Shown here: positions 38,432 through 45,796 of the stretch, piece by piece
Position numbering within the stretch: position 1 is the first letter of the stretch
How the letters are laid out: every line of letters starts with the position of its first letter
Source of the DNA: an uncultured Oscillospiraceae bacterium
GTDB taxonomy: Bacteria; Bacillota; Clostridia; Oscillospirales; Oscillospiraceae
DNA length: 64,000 nt
NCBI GenBank assembly: GCA_947628185.1
Contig: CANQYW010000009.1
Coordinates: 1-64,000, forward strand
Direction of reading: 5' to 3'
Program-made: the position numbers and the translations under genes
Notes under the pieces: generated by a model
What the model saw: only the letters and a program-made list of their open reading frames with translations
What the model was told of the DNA's origin: nothing
Database searches by the model: none

Positions 38432-40186
38432 TCAGGCGATCTCGCCCATCTGTATTTTGAATGTCTCCCGGTATGTGGGACAGGACTTCAATAGCTCCTC
38501 GTGGGTGCCGTAACCTATGCACTTGCCGTTATCAAGGACGAGTATCCGCGTCATACCCATGACGCTGGAGACTCTCTGGGCGATCATTATGGTGGTGCTG
38601 CCGTTGTGGCGCTCGCCTATGGCCCGGCGCATGGCGGCGTCGGTCTTGTAGTCGAGGGCGGAGGAGCTGTCGTCGAGGATCAAAATCTCCGGGTTCGCCG
38701 CCAGGGCTCTCGCCACGAATATCCGCTGTTTCTGTCCGCCGGAGAGGTTCGCTCCCTTTATGGCCGCCTGGTGCTCAAGTCCCTCTGGCAGGGCGCTCAC
38801 GAACTCGTATGCCTGGGCGTCACGGACGGCGGCCTCCACGTCCTCGAGGGGGACGTCCCGGCCGAAACGGATATTCTCAAGGAGCGTGTCCTTAAAGATC
38901 ATGTCGTTTTGGAATACGGCGCCGAATCTCCGCCGGAGCTCGTCCTTACCGTATGTACGCACGTCCCGCCCGTCAAGGAAGACCCCGCCGGAGGTGGCGT
39001 CATAGAACCGCATGAGGAGGTTAATAATTGTGGTCTTGCCGCAACCCGTGGGGCCGATAATGCCCAGACTCTCGCCCCGCTCCAGGGTGAAGGAGATGTG
39101 ATCGAGGGCCAGCTCTCTGGACTCACCGGCGAAACCGGAGGTGTCCGCGCCGCCCTCGCCGTAGTTAAAGCAGACGTCCTCGAACCTTATGAACCCGCCG
39201 CCGGAGGGGCTCTCCGCCTCCTCGGGGGAGAGGACGTGGAGGCCAGTGTCCGCGGATATGACCTCGTCAATCCTGCCCGCGCTGGCGGAGGCCTTGGACA
39301 TCGTCATGAATATCCGGCTCAGACCCATGACGCCCATAGTCACCATGTTGAAATAGGTGAGGAACGCCAGTATGACGCCGGGTTTCATGAGGCCGTTATT
39401 CACACGCCTGGCGCCTATGACAACCACCAGCGCGAGGCCCACGTTTAGGCAGAGCTGCATGAAGGGCCCCGGGAAGGCCATGACCGTGGCGGCGGAGATG
39501 TCGCTCTTTGTCATCTCCTCGTTCACGCCGTCGAACCTGCGGTTCTCGTAGTCCGCCTTGCTGAGGGCCTTCACCACCCGGATACCAGTTATGTTCTCCC
39601 GCATGACGCGAACCACCGCGTCGAGTTTCTTCTGGACCTTGGCGTAGAGCGGCAGGCCCTTCGCCGAGACGCCAAGTATTATGGCGATGAGCAGCGGCAG
39701 CATGACGAGCATTATTAGCGCGAGGTGCACGTCCATCACAACTGAGACCATGACGCCCCCTAAGAGCATCATGGGCGCCCGGACGCACATACTCTGGAGC
39801 TGTTGGGCGGCGGACTGGACGTTGTAGCTATCCGAGGTCATGCGGCTTATTATGCTTGGGAGGCCGAAGGCGTCAAACTGCGCCCCGGAGAGGTTCACAG
39901 TTTTATGAAATAGGTCCTGACGCACGTCAAAACTCACCCTGTGGGCGTTCGTCACCGCCAGCCTGTTGGCCTTGACGTTCAGCGTCCTACAGAGTATCGC
40001 CGTGAGGAACATGAGTACCCCCCAGAATATGACCTCCGCTATCTCCTCCTTGGGCACCACCACGTCTATGATGTGCTCGAGTATGTAGGGGAGCAGGAGC
40101 TCCGTCACCGTGGCCAGGAGCTTCGTTATCATCGCCAGCACCACGAGTCTCCAGTACCGGCCCATATACCTGAAAATTAGTTTCAT
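38432..40186 (-). CDS. heterodimeric ABC exporter half, degenerate ATPase site
   Basis: 584 residues, six membrane helices (about 13-300) and an ABC domain. Walker A GPTGCGKT and the signature LSGGQKQ are canonical, but Walker B reads LILDDSSS: the catalytic glutamate is Asp. In a heterodimer this makes one nucleotide site degenerate, while this subunit supplies the good LSGGQ signature to the partner's active site. The asymmetry is that of TM287/288 and BmrCD-type exporters. It starts 3 nt after the sfsA stop. Confidence 0.92.
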   Translation of the reverse strand: MKLIFRYMGRYWRLVVLAMITKLLATVTELLLPYILEHIIDVVVPKEEIAEVIFWGVLMFLTAILCRTLNVKANRLAVTNAHRVSFDVRQDLFHKTVNLSGAQFDAFGLPSIISRMTSDSYNVQSAAQQLQSMCVRAPMMLLGGVMVSVVMDVHLALIMLVMLPLLIAIILGVSAKGLPLYAKVQKKLDAVVRVMRENITGIRVVKALSKADYENRRFDGVNEEMTKSDISAATVMAFPGPFMQLCLNVGLALVVVIGARRVNNGLMKPGVILAFLTYFNMVTMGVMGLSRIFMTMSKASASAGRIDEVISADTGLHVLSPEEAESPSGGGFIRFEDVCFNYGEGGADTSGFAGESRELALDHISFTLERGESLGIIGPTGCGKTTIINLLMRFYDATSGGVFLDGRDVRTYGKDELRRRFGAVFQNDMIFKDTLLENIRFGRDVPLEDVEAAVRDAQAYEFVSALPEGLEHQAAIKGANLSGGQKQRIFVARALAANPEILILDDSSSALDYKTDAAMRRAIGERHNGSTTIMIAQRVSSVMGMTRILVLDNGKCIGYGTHEELLKSCPTYRETFKIQMGEIA

Positions 40187-40189
40187 AGG

Positions 40190-40855
40190 CTATCTCTCTT
40201 CCCTGATTATCTCGATCTCCCCAGGCTCCACCCGGCATAGGAGTCTTATTACATCAACGCCCGCTATGCGGGCCTCCGCGAGCGCCGCGCCGAACTCCGG
40301 GTGGGTGGCGGCGTTCGGCAGGACCTGGGTCACGCCCTCCATCTGTACAACGAAGGCGAGGGCGGCGTTATACCCCTCCGAGGCGGCCCGGGCGAGCTCC
40401 CGGAGGTGTTTTACGCCCCGCTCGGTGGGCGCGTCCGGGAAGTAGCCCACGCCCTCCACCTCCAGCGTGCAGCCCTTCACCTCCATGAGGTGCCGCCCCT
40501 CCGGGCCCTCCATGTAGAAATCTATCCTGGAGCTGCCGTAGCTGTACTCCGGGACAACCTTTGAGTACCCGCCGCGGGCGAGCCACTCGGCGGCAACCTT
40601 GTTTGGGGCGGCGGAGTCGATATTGAATAGCACCCCGGTGGAGGGTTTTACGACGGCGATGAGGTCAAAGCGCGTCCTGCGCCGGGGGTTCTCCGAGGGC
40701 TCCAAATATACCCGCGCCCCGGGGACCAGGAGTTCCCGGCACCTGCCGGTATTTTTAACGTGTACCGTCTCCACCCCGCCGGACGTCTCCACCAGGGCGA
40801 TAAAACGGTTGGGACGCTCAAGAAAAATACCGGGCGTCACGTCTCTATACCTCAT
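40190..40855 (-). CDS. sfsA: SfsA-family DNA-binding/nuclease-like protein
   Basis: 221 residues. An N-terminal OB-like part (MRYRDVTPGIFLERPNRFIALVE), then the SfsA core with VHVKNTGRCRELLVPGA and the nuclease-like PD-(D/E)XK-type region SSRIDFYM...EVKGCTLE. SfsA was named for stimulating maltose genes in E. coli; its actual role is unresolved. ATG 40855 is chosen because GGAGGGGAAG is directly upstream and the family begins here. It is first in an operon with the two ABC exporter halves. Confidence 0.9.
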   Translation of the reverse strand: MRYRDVTPGIFLERPNRFIALVETSGGVETVHVKNTGRCRELLVPGARVYLEPSENPRRRTRFDLIAVVKPSTGVLFNIDSAAPNKVAAEWLARGGYSKVVPEYSYGSSRIDFYMEGPEGRHLMEVKGCTLEVEGVGYFPDAPTERGVKHLRELARAASEGYNAALAFVVQMEGVTQVLPNAATHPEFGAALAEARIAGVDVIRLLCRVEPGEIEIIREER

Positions 40856-40913
40856 CTTCCCCTCCAGCCGCGCGGTGAAATACAAATATAACCAAATAAC
40901 CGCACCAAATGTT

Positions 40914-40941
40914 ATTATATCACATTTTTGAAACAAATCAA
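40914..40941 (-). promoter_or_regulatory. sfsA-ABC exporter promoter
   Basis: On the minus strand, TTGATT (40941-40936), 16-nt spacer and TATAAT (40919-40914) with TGA directly before it (extended -10). Confidence 0.7.
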
Positions 40942-40946
40942 ATGTG
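40921..40946. promoter_or_regulatory. inverted repeat between divergent sfsA and MATE genes
   Basis: CACATTT (40921-40927) and AAATGTG (40940-40946) form a 7-bp inverted repeat with a 12-nt spacer, overlapping the sfsA promoter and next to the MATE promoter. A regulator binding here could control both exporters; no regulator gene is adjacent. Confidence 0.4.
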
Positions 40947-40955
40947 TAATTTGTA

Positions 40956-40984
40956 TGGCAATACGCCGCCGTATGTGATATAAT
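40956..40984 (+). promoter_or_regulatory. MATE gene promoter (extended -10)
   Basis: Weak TGGCAA (40956-40961), 17-nt spacer and TATAAT (40979-40984) preceded by TGA. Confidence 0.6.
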
Positions 40985-41024
40985 TGCGGTGTTTTAATGA
41001 AAAATGAAGAGAGTGAGACACGAA

Positions 41025-42413
41025 ATGGAAGAGACGACCCAGGACAATAATAGGGCAGTATTTGAGGAGATGCCCGTCATAAAGGCCGTGCGGACCATGG
41101 CCGTGCCCACCATAATCAGCCAGCTAATCGTGCTAATCTACAACATGGCGGACACGTTCTTCATAGGCCGCACGGACGACCCCTTCATGGTGGCGGGCGT
41201 CTCCCTGATACTGCCCATATTCAATATTACCCTCTCCATATCCGGCCTTGCGGGCATCGGCGGCGGGGCGCTGGTGTCCCGGCTACTGGGGGAGAGGCGG
41301 CCGGAGGAGGCCCGGCGCGTATATAGTTTCTCCGTATATCTGAGCTGCGGCGTGGCGGCGGTATTCGCCCTCTCCGCGCTCATATTCATGCGCCCGCTGA
41401 TGCTGGCCCTCGGCGCCACGGCGGACACATATAGGTACGCCAGCGCCTACACCTTCTTCGTCATCGTCTGCGGCGGCGTGCCCACAGTGCTCTCCAACAC
41501 CCTCGCCACGCTCATCCGCAGCGTGGGGGAGTCCAAGAAGGCCGGTTTCGGCATAACGATGGGCGGGCTAATAAATATCGGCCTCGACCCCCTATTTATG
41601 TTTGTTATACTCCCCAAGGGTTACGAGGTCTACGGCGCCGGTATCGCCACATGTATCTCAAACATGATAGCCTGCGCCTACTTTATACTCGTCCTCCTGC
41701 GTATGCGGGGCGGCGGGGGCGTCCTGCGCCTCAACTCCCCCAGGGAGCTCCCGGAGGGGCGGAGCATAGCCGGGATATTCATCGTGGGCGTCCCCTCCGC
41801 CATAGCGACGCTCCTATTCGACCTCGACTACGTCATAATCGACCGCCTCATGACGGACTACAGCGACATAGCCATGGCGGCCATCGGGATAGTGCTGAAG
41901 GTGGAGCGGCTGCCCCTAAACGTGGGCGTGGGCATATGCCAGGGGATGATGCCCCTCATAGCCTACAACTACTCCGCGAAGAACTACGCCCGGATGAACG
42001 GCGTGAAGAGGTGCTCCCTGCTCCTTGGCCTTATCTGCGCGTGGGTGAGCATCGCGCTCTATGAGCTCTTCGCCGGTGAGATAATAAACTTCTTCATTGA
42101 CGACGCCCCCACCGTGGAGCTGGGGACAGCCTTCCTCCGGGCGAGGGTGATGGCCACGCCGCTCATGTTCCTGAGTTTCTTCCACGTCCACCTCTTCAAC
42201 GGTTTCGGCAAGGGCGGCCACGCCCTCATGCTTGGCGTTATGCGCTGGGTGGTATTTAATATCCCCATGCTCTTCATCCTCAACCACTTCTTCGGGATAT
42301 ACGGCATAGTCTGGTCCCAGCTCTGCGCCGACACGCTGACGGTCATCCTCTCCTTTATAGTGTACCGCCGGTATGAGCGCCGCGAACTCGCCGCCGTCCC
42401 GGCGGGGGAGTAG
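41025..42413 (+). CDS. MATE family multidrug efflux transporter
   Basis: 462 residues with about twelve membrane helices in two related bundles. Opening helices TMAVPTIISQLIVLIYNMADTFFIG, the LPIFNITLSISGLAGIGGGALVSRLLGE region and NMVTMG-like repeats in the second half are typical of the clostridial/DinF-like MATE branch. MATE pumps export cationic drugs or metabolites using a proton or sodium gradient; given the predicted sodium ATP synthase, sodium is plausible. The start is uncertain: ATG 41025 has GAGAGTGAG upstream, while ATG 41004 has no SD. The neighbouring minus-strand gene ends 15 nt after it. Confidence 0.9.
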   Translation: MEETTQDNNRAVFEEMPVIKAVRTMAVPTIISQLIVLIYNMADTFFIGRTDDPFMVAGVSLILPIFNITLSISGLAGIGGGALVSRLLGERRPEEARRVYSFSVYLSCGVAAVFALSALIFMRPLMLALGATADTYRYASAYTFFVIVCGGVPTVLSNTLATLIRSVGESKKAGFGITMGGLINIGLDPLFMFVILPKGYEVYGAGIATCISNMIACAYFILVLLRMRGGGGVLRLNSPRELPEGRSIAGIFIVGVPSAIATLLFDLDYVIIDRLMTDYSDIAMAAIGIVLKVERLPLNVGVGICQGMMPLIAYNYSAKNYARMNGVKRCSLLLGLICAWVSIALYELFAGEIINFFIDDAPTVELGTAFLRARVMATPLMFLSFFHVHLFNGFGKGGHALMLGVMRWVVFNIPMLFILNHFFGIYGIVWSQLCADTLTVILSFIVYRRYERRELAAVPAGE

Positions 42414-42427
42414 GGGACAGGGCTAAT

Positions 42428-43756
42428 TTACGTCCAGTCCTCCCACCTCGCGGCCTCGGTTATCTCACCAGTCTCGAGGTCCAGGCGGCAGAGGACGTCA
42501 CAGCGGGACTTCTGCTGCCCGGAGCCCGCGGGGATGGGGACCATCCTGCCGGCGTCGGCCACGAGGTAGAGTGCCCCGCCGCCGCAAAAGACGGGGTAGG
42601 CCCCGGAGATGTCCCCCAGCTCATCAAAGAGCGCCGTGAGGGGGAGTTCCCGGATGAGCTCACCCTCAAGCGAGTAGAGAAAGACCCTGTCGCCGCCCTC
42701 CCGGAGGCCGGAGCCCAGCCAGTAGTCCCCGGTGACGGGGTCAATCATCGGGTGGTCGTTAATAAGGCACATACAGTCGTCCGAGAAGACGGCGGTGCCG
42801 TAGAGCGTCCTCTCGTGGGTGTCCGCCAGTTTCACGCTCTCGCCGGTGGAGAGGTCCGTCCTCCAGAAGTCGCCGCCGGAGAGGTAGAAGTATATGGCGC
42901 CCTCCAGGATGTACCACTTCGTCGCCTTGACGCCCGTGGTCTCCCACTCCCCAGTCACCTCGGCGGAGGGAACCTCCCACACCTTCGCGGCGGTGCCATT
43001 TAGTAAATCGTAGGCGTAGAGGACGTCCCTCCGCACACCGTCATCCTGGGGGGCGTTCACCATGAAGTAGAGGGTGTCCCCGTCCGCCCAGAGGGTGTAA
43101 CGGGGCTCATTGGGGTCCTGGGCCGCGTAGCCCCCGGAGTTCCCGCCCTTTATGTACTCCTCACCCCATAGTCGCTCCGCCTCGCCGGAGCCGCCCTCAA
43201 GTGGCATACGGTATATGACGCCGTTGTAGACAAAGTACAACATCCCCCGGTGGCAGATGGGCGTGTCAAAGGAGGAGAGAGTCCCGCCCGTGTGCCCCAG
43301 TTCAAGGTCCGTCACCTGGCGGAGGCCCGTGCCGTCGGGGTTTAGTGAGTAGATATGCTTGCCGTGTTCCACGGCGGCGCCGCCGCTCATCTCAAAGTCC
43401 CGCCTCGCGAAGTAGAGCTGCCCGCCGCTGTACCAGAGGGCGTAGGCCCCGGCCCGGGCGTTGCAGGTGTCGTCATCGTGGGCGCAGTCGGGTCTCGCGC
43501 AGAGGATGGTGGCCCGCCCGGACTCGCCCTCCAGGTAGTAGAGCGAGGAGTCGAATTGGAAATAGTAGCCCGTCTCCGACTGGCAGATGTCGTTTAAGTC
43601 CCCGAAGGCGGACTGGTGCATGGCCTTTTGAAAATCCCGCCCGCCGTCGCCCCGGAACTCCTGGGGCATCTCGCCGGGGACGGCGTCCCCGCCGCAGGAC
43701 GGGAGGGTCAGCGGCAGCAGCGCCGCCAAAATCATCGCAAATAACCGCTTTCTCAT
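42428..43756 (-). CDS. propeller-like lipoprotein 1 of the TCS/ABC cluster
   Basis: 442 residues. Lipoprotein signal with lipobox LPSC (C21). Shared features with the two paralogues at 48958 and 50329: FQKAMHQ soon after the lipidated cysteine, ICQSETGYYFQF, a Cx4CxHx4C motif (C86, C91, H93, C98) followed by NA, then repeated short beta strands such as ADGDTLYFMVNAP and YILEGAIYFYLSGGDFW that suggest a beta propeller (DUF5050-like). It should sit on the outer membrane face. I infer a sensing or binding role with the adjacent histidine kinase. SD GAGGAGG is upstream. It follows HK1 after a hairpin. Confidence 0.85.
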   Translation of the reverse strand: MRKRLFAMILAALLPLTLPSCGGDAVPGEMPQEFRGDGGRDFQKAMHQSAFGDLNDICQSETGYYFQFDSSLYYLEGESGRATILCARPDCAHDDDTCNARAGAYALWYSGGQLYFARRDFEMSGGAAVEHGKHIYSLNPDGTGLRQVTDLELGHTGGTLSSFDTPICHRGMLYFVYNGVIYRMPLEGGSGEAERLWGEEYIKGGNSGGYAAQDPNEPRYTLWADGDTLYFMVNAPQDDGVRRDVLYAYDLLNGTAAKVWEVPSAEVTGEWETTGVKATKWYILEGAIYFYLSGGDFWRTDLSTGESVKLADTHERTLYGTAVFSDDCMCLINDHPMIDPVTGDYWLGSGLREGGDRVFLYSLEGELIRELPLTALFDELGDISGAYPVFCGGGALYLVADAGRMVPIPAGSGQQKSRCDVLCRLDLETGEITEAARWEDWT

Positions 43757-43782
43757 GTGTTACCTCCTCAAAAGTTGCAAAG

Positions 43783-43818
43783 TGGCCGTGCGGATATTTC
43801 TCTCTCTCCGCACGGCCA
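43783..43818 (-). terminator. hairpin between HK1 and lipoprotein 1
   Basis: A perfect 12-bp GC-rich stem (43783-43794 with 43807-43818) with a 12-nt pyrimidine-rich loop. On the minus strand the following stretch has CTTT and CTTTT but no uninterrupted T-run; it may end the RR1-HK1 message or attenuate read-through. Confidence 0.6.
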
Positions 43819-43825
43819 TTTTAGT

Positions 43826-43842
43826 GGTAATTATAACATTTT
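43826..43842 (-). promoter_or_regulatory. copy of the RR1 promoter segment upstream of lipoprotein 1
   Basis: AAAATGTTATAATTACC on the minus strand is identical over 17 nt to the segment in front of RR1 (45748-45764) and includes TATAAT. Here it overlaps the HK1 stop codon and the first TTAGAA half-site is missing. Confidence 0.5.
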
Positions 43843-45051
43843 GCCGGTGTCCTCATCCATTGAGAAGGACGCCGTGACAAGGGCCCCGCCGGTCTCCGCG
43901 TTTGCAAGCTGTAGACTCCCACCGTGCCTCTCGCAGAGGGTGCGGCAGATATAGAGCCCCAGCCCGAAGTGGTAGTCCCCATCGGTCTGCTCGCCCCGGC
44001 AGTAGGGCCTCGAGGGGGAGGAGAGCTCCCTCTCCGTGAAACCCCGACCGTCGTCCCGGACCTGGAGCGAGAGCATCTGTCCCTCGGCGGTGACGCGGAC
44101 GGTTATCCTCTCCTTCGCGAACCGGAGCGCGTTCCCCAGCAGATTCTCAAAAACTTGGGTCACCACGGCGGGGTCGATGTTGAGGGTGTCCTCATCGAGG
44201 GCGGCGTCAATGTCGCAGAGGGGGACGTGTTTCTCGGAGAGCATGGCTGCCGTCTCCCGGAGACTTGCGGCGAAGTCACCGGCGCTGACGCGCTCCCGGC
44301 GGATGGTGAGGTCCGTGAGCTTTTGGACGGTGTTCATGGTGCCAGCGAACTCCTCGAGCCGCTCCACCTGCACGGCCATTGTGTTGGCGGTGGCTATGAC
44401 CTTCTCCATTGAGAGCTGTCCCGTGGGGAGGAATTTTGTGAGGATGCCGGTGTAGCCCTTCAAGATGGCGATGGGGGTCCTTATGTCGTGAGTGTAGGCG
44501 TCGTTTAGCTGTTTGCGCTCATCGATCATCCGGCGCATGCGGCGGTTATTCTCATCGAGGGCCAGGCGCATCCGCTCAAAAGCGCCGCAGAGTTTCGCCA
44601 TCTCGTCCCGGCCTGAGTAGTCGAGGGAGAAGTCGAAGTCGTCCTGGGCTATCTTTCTGTAGGCGTTCTGGAGGAGCGTCAGGGGCTTTTTGAGTTTCGT
44701 TATATAGAAGAGAAACGCGGCCCCCAGAAGGAAACAGGAGTATATGACGGGCGGGGCGGCCTTGGAGAGGAAATTGAAGAAGACGTACCGCCGGTCGCTG
44801 GCCATACCCTCCAAGTCAACGTCATAGAGGACGTACCAGCCGTCGCCCTCCACGATGGGTCTTTCCCCGCCGCCGGCCTCGGGGTCTAAGTTGAGCGTCA
44901 AATATTTAGAGCTTATTTTGCCCATCTCAAAGACCGCGATGTCCGTCACACGATTTGCGAGGATGGAGGAGATGACGAGCGCCGCGGCGGCGAATAGGAA
45001 GAAGGCCAGCCACAGCGGGATACTCCTGTACCAGGACTTTATTTTACCCAT
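43831..45051 (-). CDS. sensor histidine kinase HK1
   Basis: 406 residues. Two membrane helices (about 11-30 and 99-117) enclose a 68-residue extracytoplasmic sensor loop; a HAMP domain (118-180), phosphoacceptor H188 in THDIRTPIAIL, and an HATPase domain with ENLLGNALRFA (N box), RDDGRGF (G1) and GLGLYICRTL (G2) follow. It should phosphorylate RR1. The ATG overlaps the RR1 gene by 13 nt; the start MGKIKSWYRS is near-identical to that of HK2, which settles the choice over upstream starts. Confidence 0.92.
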   Translation of the reverse strand: MGKIKSWYRSIPLWLAFFLFAAAALVISSILANRVTDIAVFEMGKISSKYLTLNLDPEAGGGERPIVEGDGWYVLYDVDLEGMASDRRYVFFNFLSKAAPPVIYSCFLLGAAFLFYITKLKKPLTLLQNAYRKIAQDDFDFSLDYSGRDEMAKLCGAFERMRLALDENNRRMRRMIDERKQLNDAYTHDIRTPIAILKGYTGILTKFLPTGQLSMEKVIATANTMAVQVERLEEFAGTMNTVQKLTDLTIRRERVSAGDFAASLRETAAMLSEKHVPLCDIDAALDEDTLNIDPAVVTQVFENLLGNALRFAKERITVRVTAEGQMLSLQVRDDGRGFTERELSSPSRPYCRGEQTDGDYHFGLGLYICRTLCERHGGSLQLANAETGGALVTASFSMDEDTGKML

Positions 45052-45716
45052 TTGTATCCGCTCCCCCAGACCGTCTTGATGTACTGCTGTGCGCCCGCCT
45101 CCACCAGCTTCGCCCGCAGCCGGCTTATCTGCTCCGTTAGGGCCGCGAGCTCCGAGTCGCTGGCCATGTCCCACACGTCGTTGAATATCTGGGCCCTCGT
45201 GAAGACCTGTCCGGGGTGGGAGGATAGGAGCTCGATTATACCGTACTCCTTCGGGGTGAAGGGTATGACCCGGCCCTTGAAACTCACCTCCCGGGCGGTG
45301 TAGTCTATCATGAAGTGATCGTCCAGGAACAGCCGGTGGGCTCTCTGGCCGCTCCGGTCCTCCCGGCGCAGGTGGGCGGCCACCCGGGCCCCCAGCTCGT
45401 CCACGGAGAAGGGCTTTGTGATGTAGTCGTCGCCGCCGGCGGCGAAACCCTCCAGCTTGTCCCGGTCCTCCACCCGGGCCGTCAGAAAGAGGAAGGGACA
45501 GGTGACGGCGCCCAGTATCCGGCGGCAGACCTCCAGCCCGTCCACGTCCGGCATGTTTATGTCGAGGAGTATGAGGTCCGGCTGCCTCCCGGCATTCGCT
45601 ATGCCCGCAAGGCCGTTCTCCGCAAGGACGACCCGGTACCCCATGAGCTCAAAGTAGTCCCGGAGCATCACGCCCATATCCCTCTCGTCGTCCACTATCA
45701 AAAGCGTCTTTCCCAT
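45039..45716 (-). CDS. OmpR-family response regulator RR1
   Basis: 225 residues. Receiver domain with D9/D10, phosphoacceptor D52 (LDINMPD), conserved Thr in FLTARVEDRDKLEGF and Lys in TKPFS; winged-helix DNA-binding domain ending VWGSGYKWVK. ATG 45716 has GGGGGG 7 nt upstream and gives the family start MGKTLLIVDDE; TTG 45734 is unlikely. An 11-bp-period direct repeat lies just upstream, the form of site used by this family, so autoregulation is likely. It is closely similar to RR2. Confidence 0.93.
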   Translation of the reverse strand: MGKTLLIVDDERDMGVMLRDYFELMGYRVVLAENGLAGIANAGRQPDLILLDINMPDVDGLEVCRRILGAVTCPFLFLTARVEDRDKLEGFAAGGDDYITKPFSVDELGARVAAHLRREDRSGQRAHRLFLDDHFMIDYTAREVSFKGRVIPFTPKEYGIIELLSSHPGQVFTRAQIFNDVWDMASDSELAALTEQISRLRAKLVEAGAQQYIKTVWGSGYKWVK

Positions 45717-45752
45717 GGGACAGCCCCCCTGCAAGAAAATCCTATGGGGTAA

Positions 45753-45769
45753 TTATAACATTTTTCTAA
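45753..45769 (-). promoter_or_regulatory. putative response-regulator box before RR1
   Basis: On the minus strand TTAGAA (45769-45764) and TTATAA (45758-45753) are direct repeats with an 11-bp period; the second merges with a TATAAT -10. No good -35 is present, as expected for an activator-dependent promoter. Confidence 0.6.
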
Positions 45770-45796
45770 CATCCCCGGTATATTTTTCGGCAAGAC

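Noticed and set aside
40997..41050. A 17-codon reading frame starting ATG 40997 before the MATE gene, considered as a leader peptide
   Set aside because: No SD, no codon run or hairpin typical of attenuation; it overlaps the MATE start by chance.
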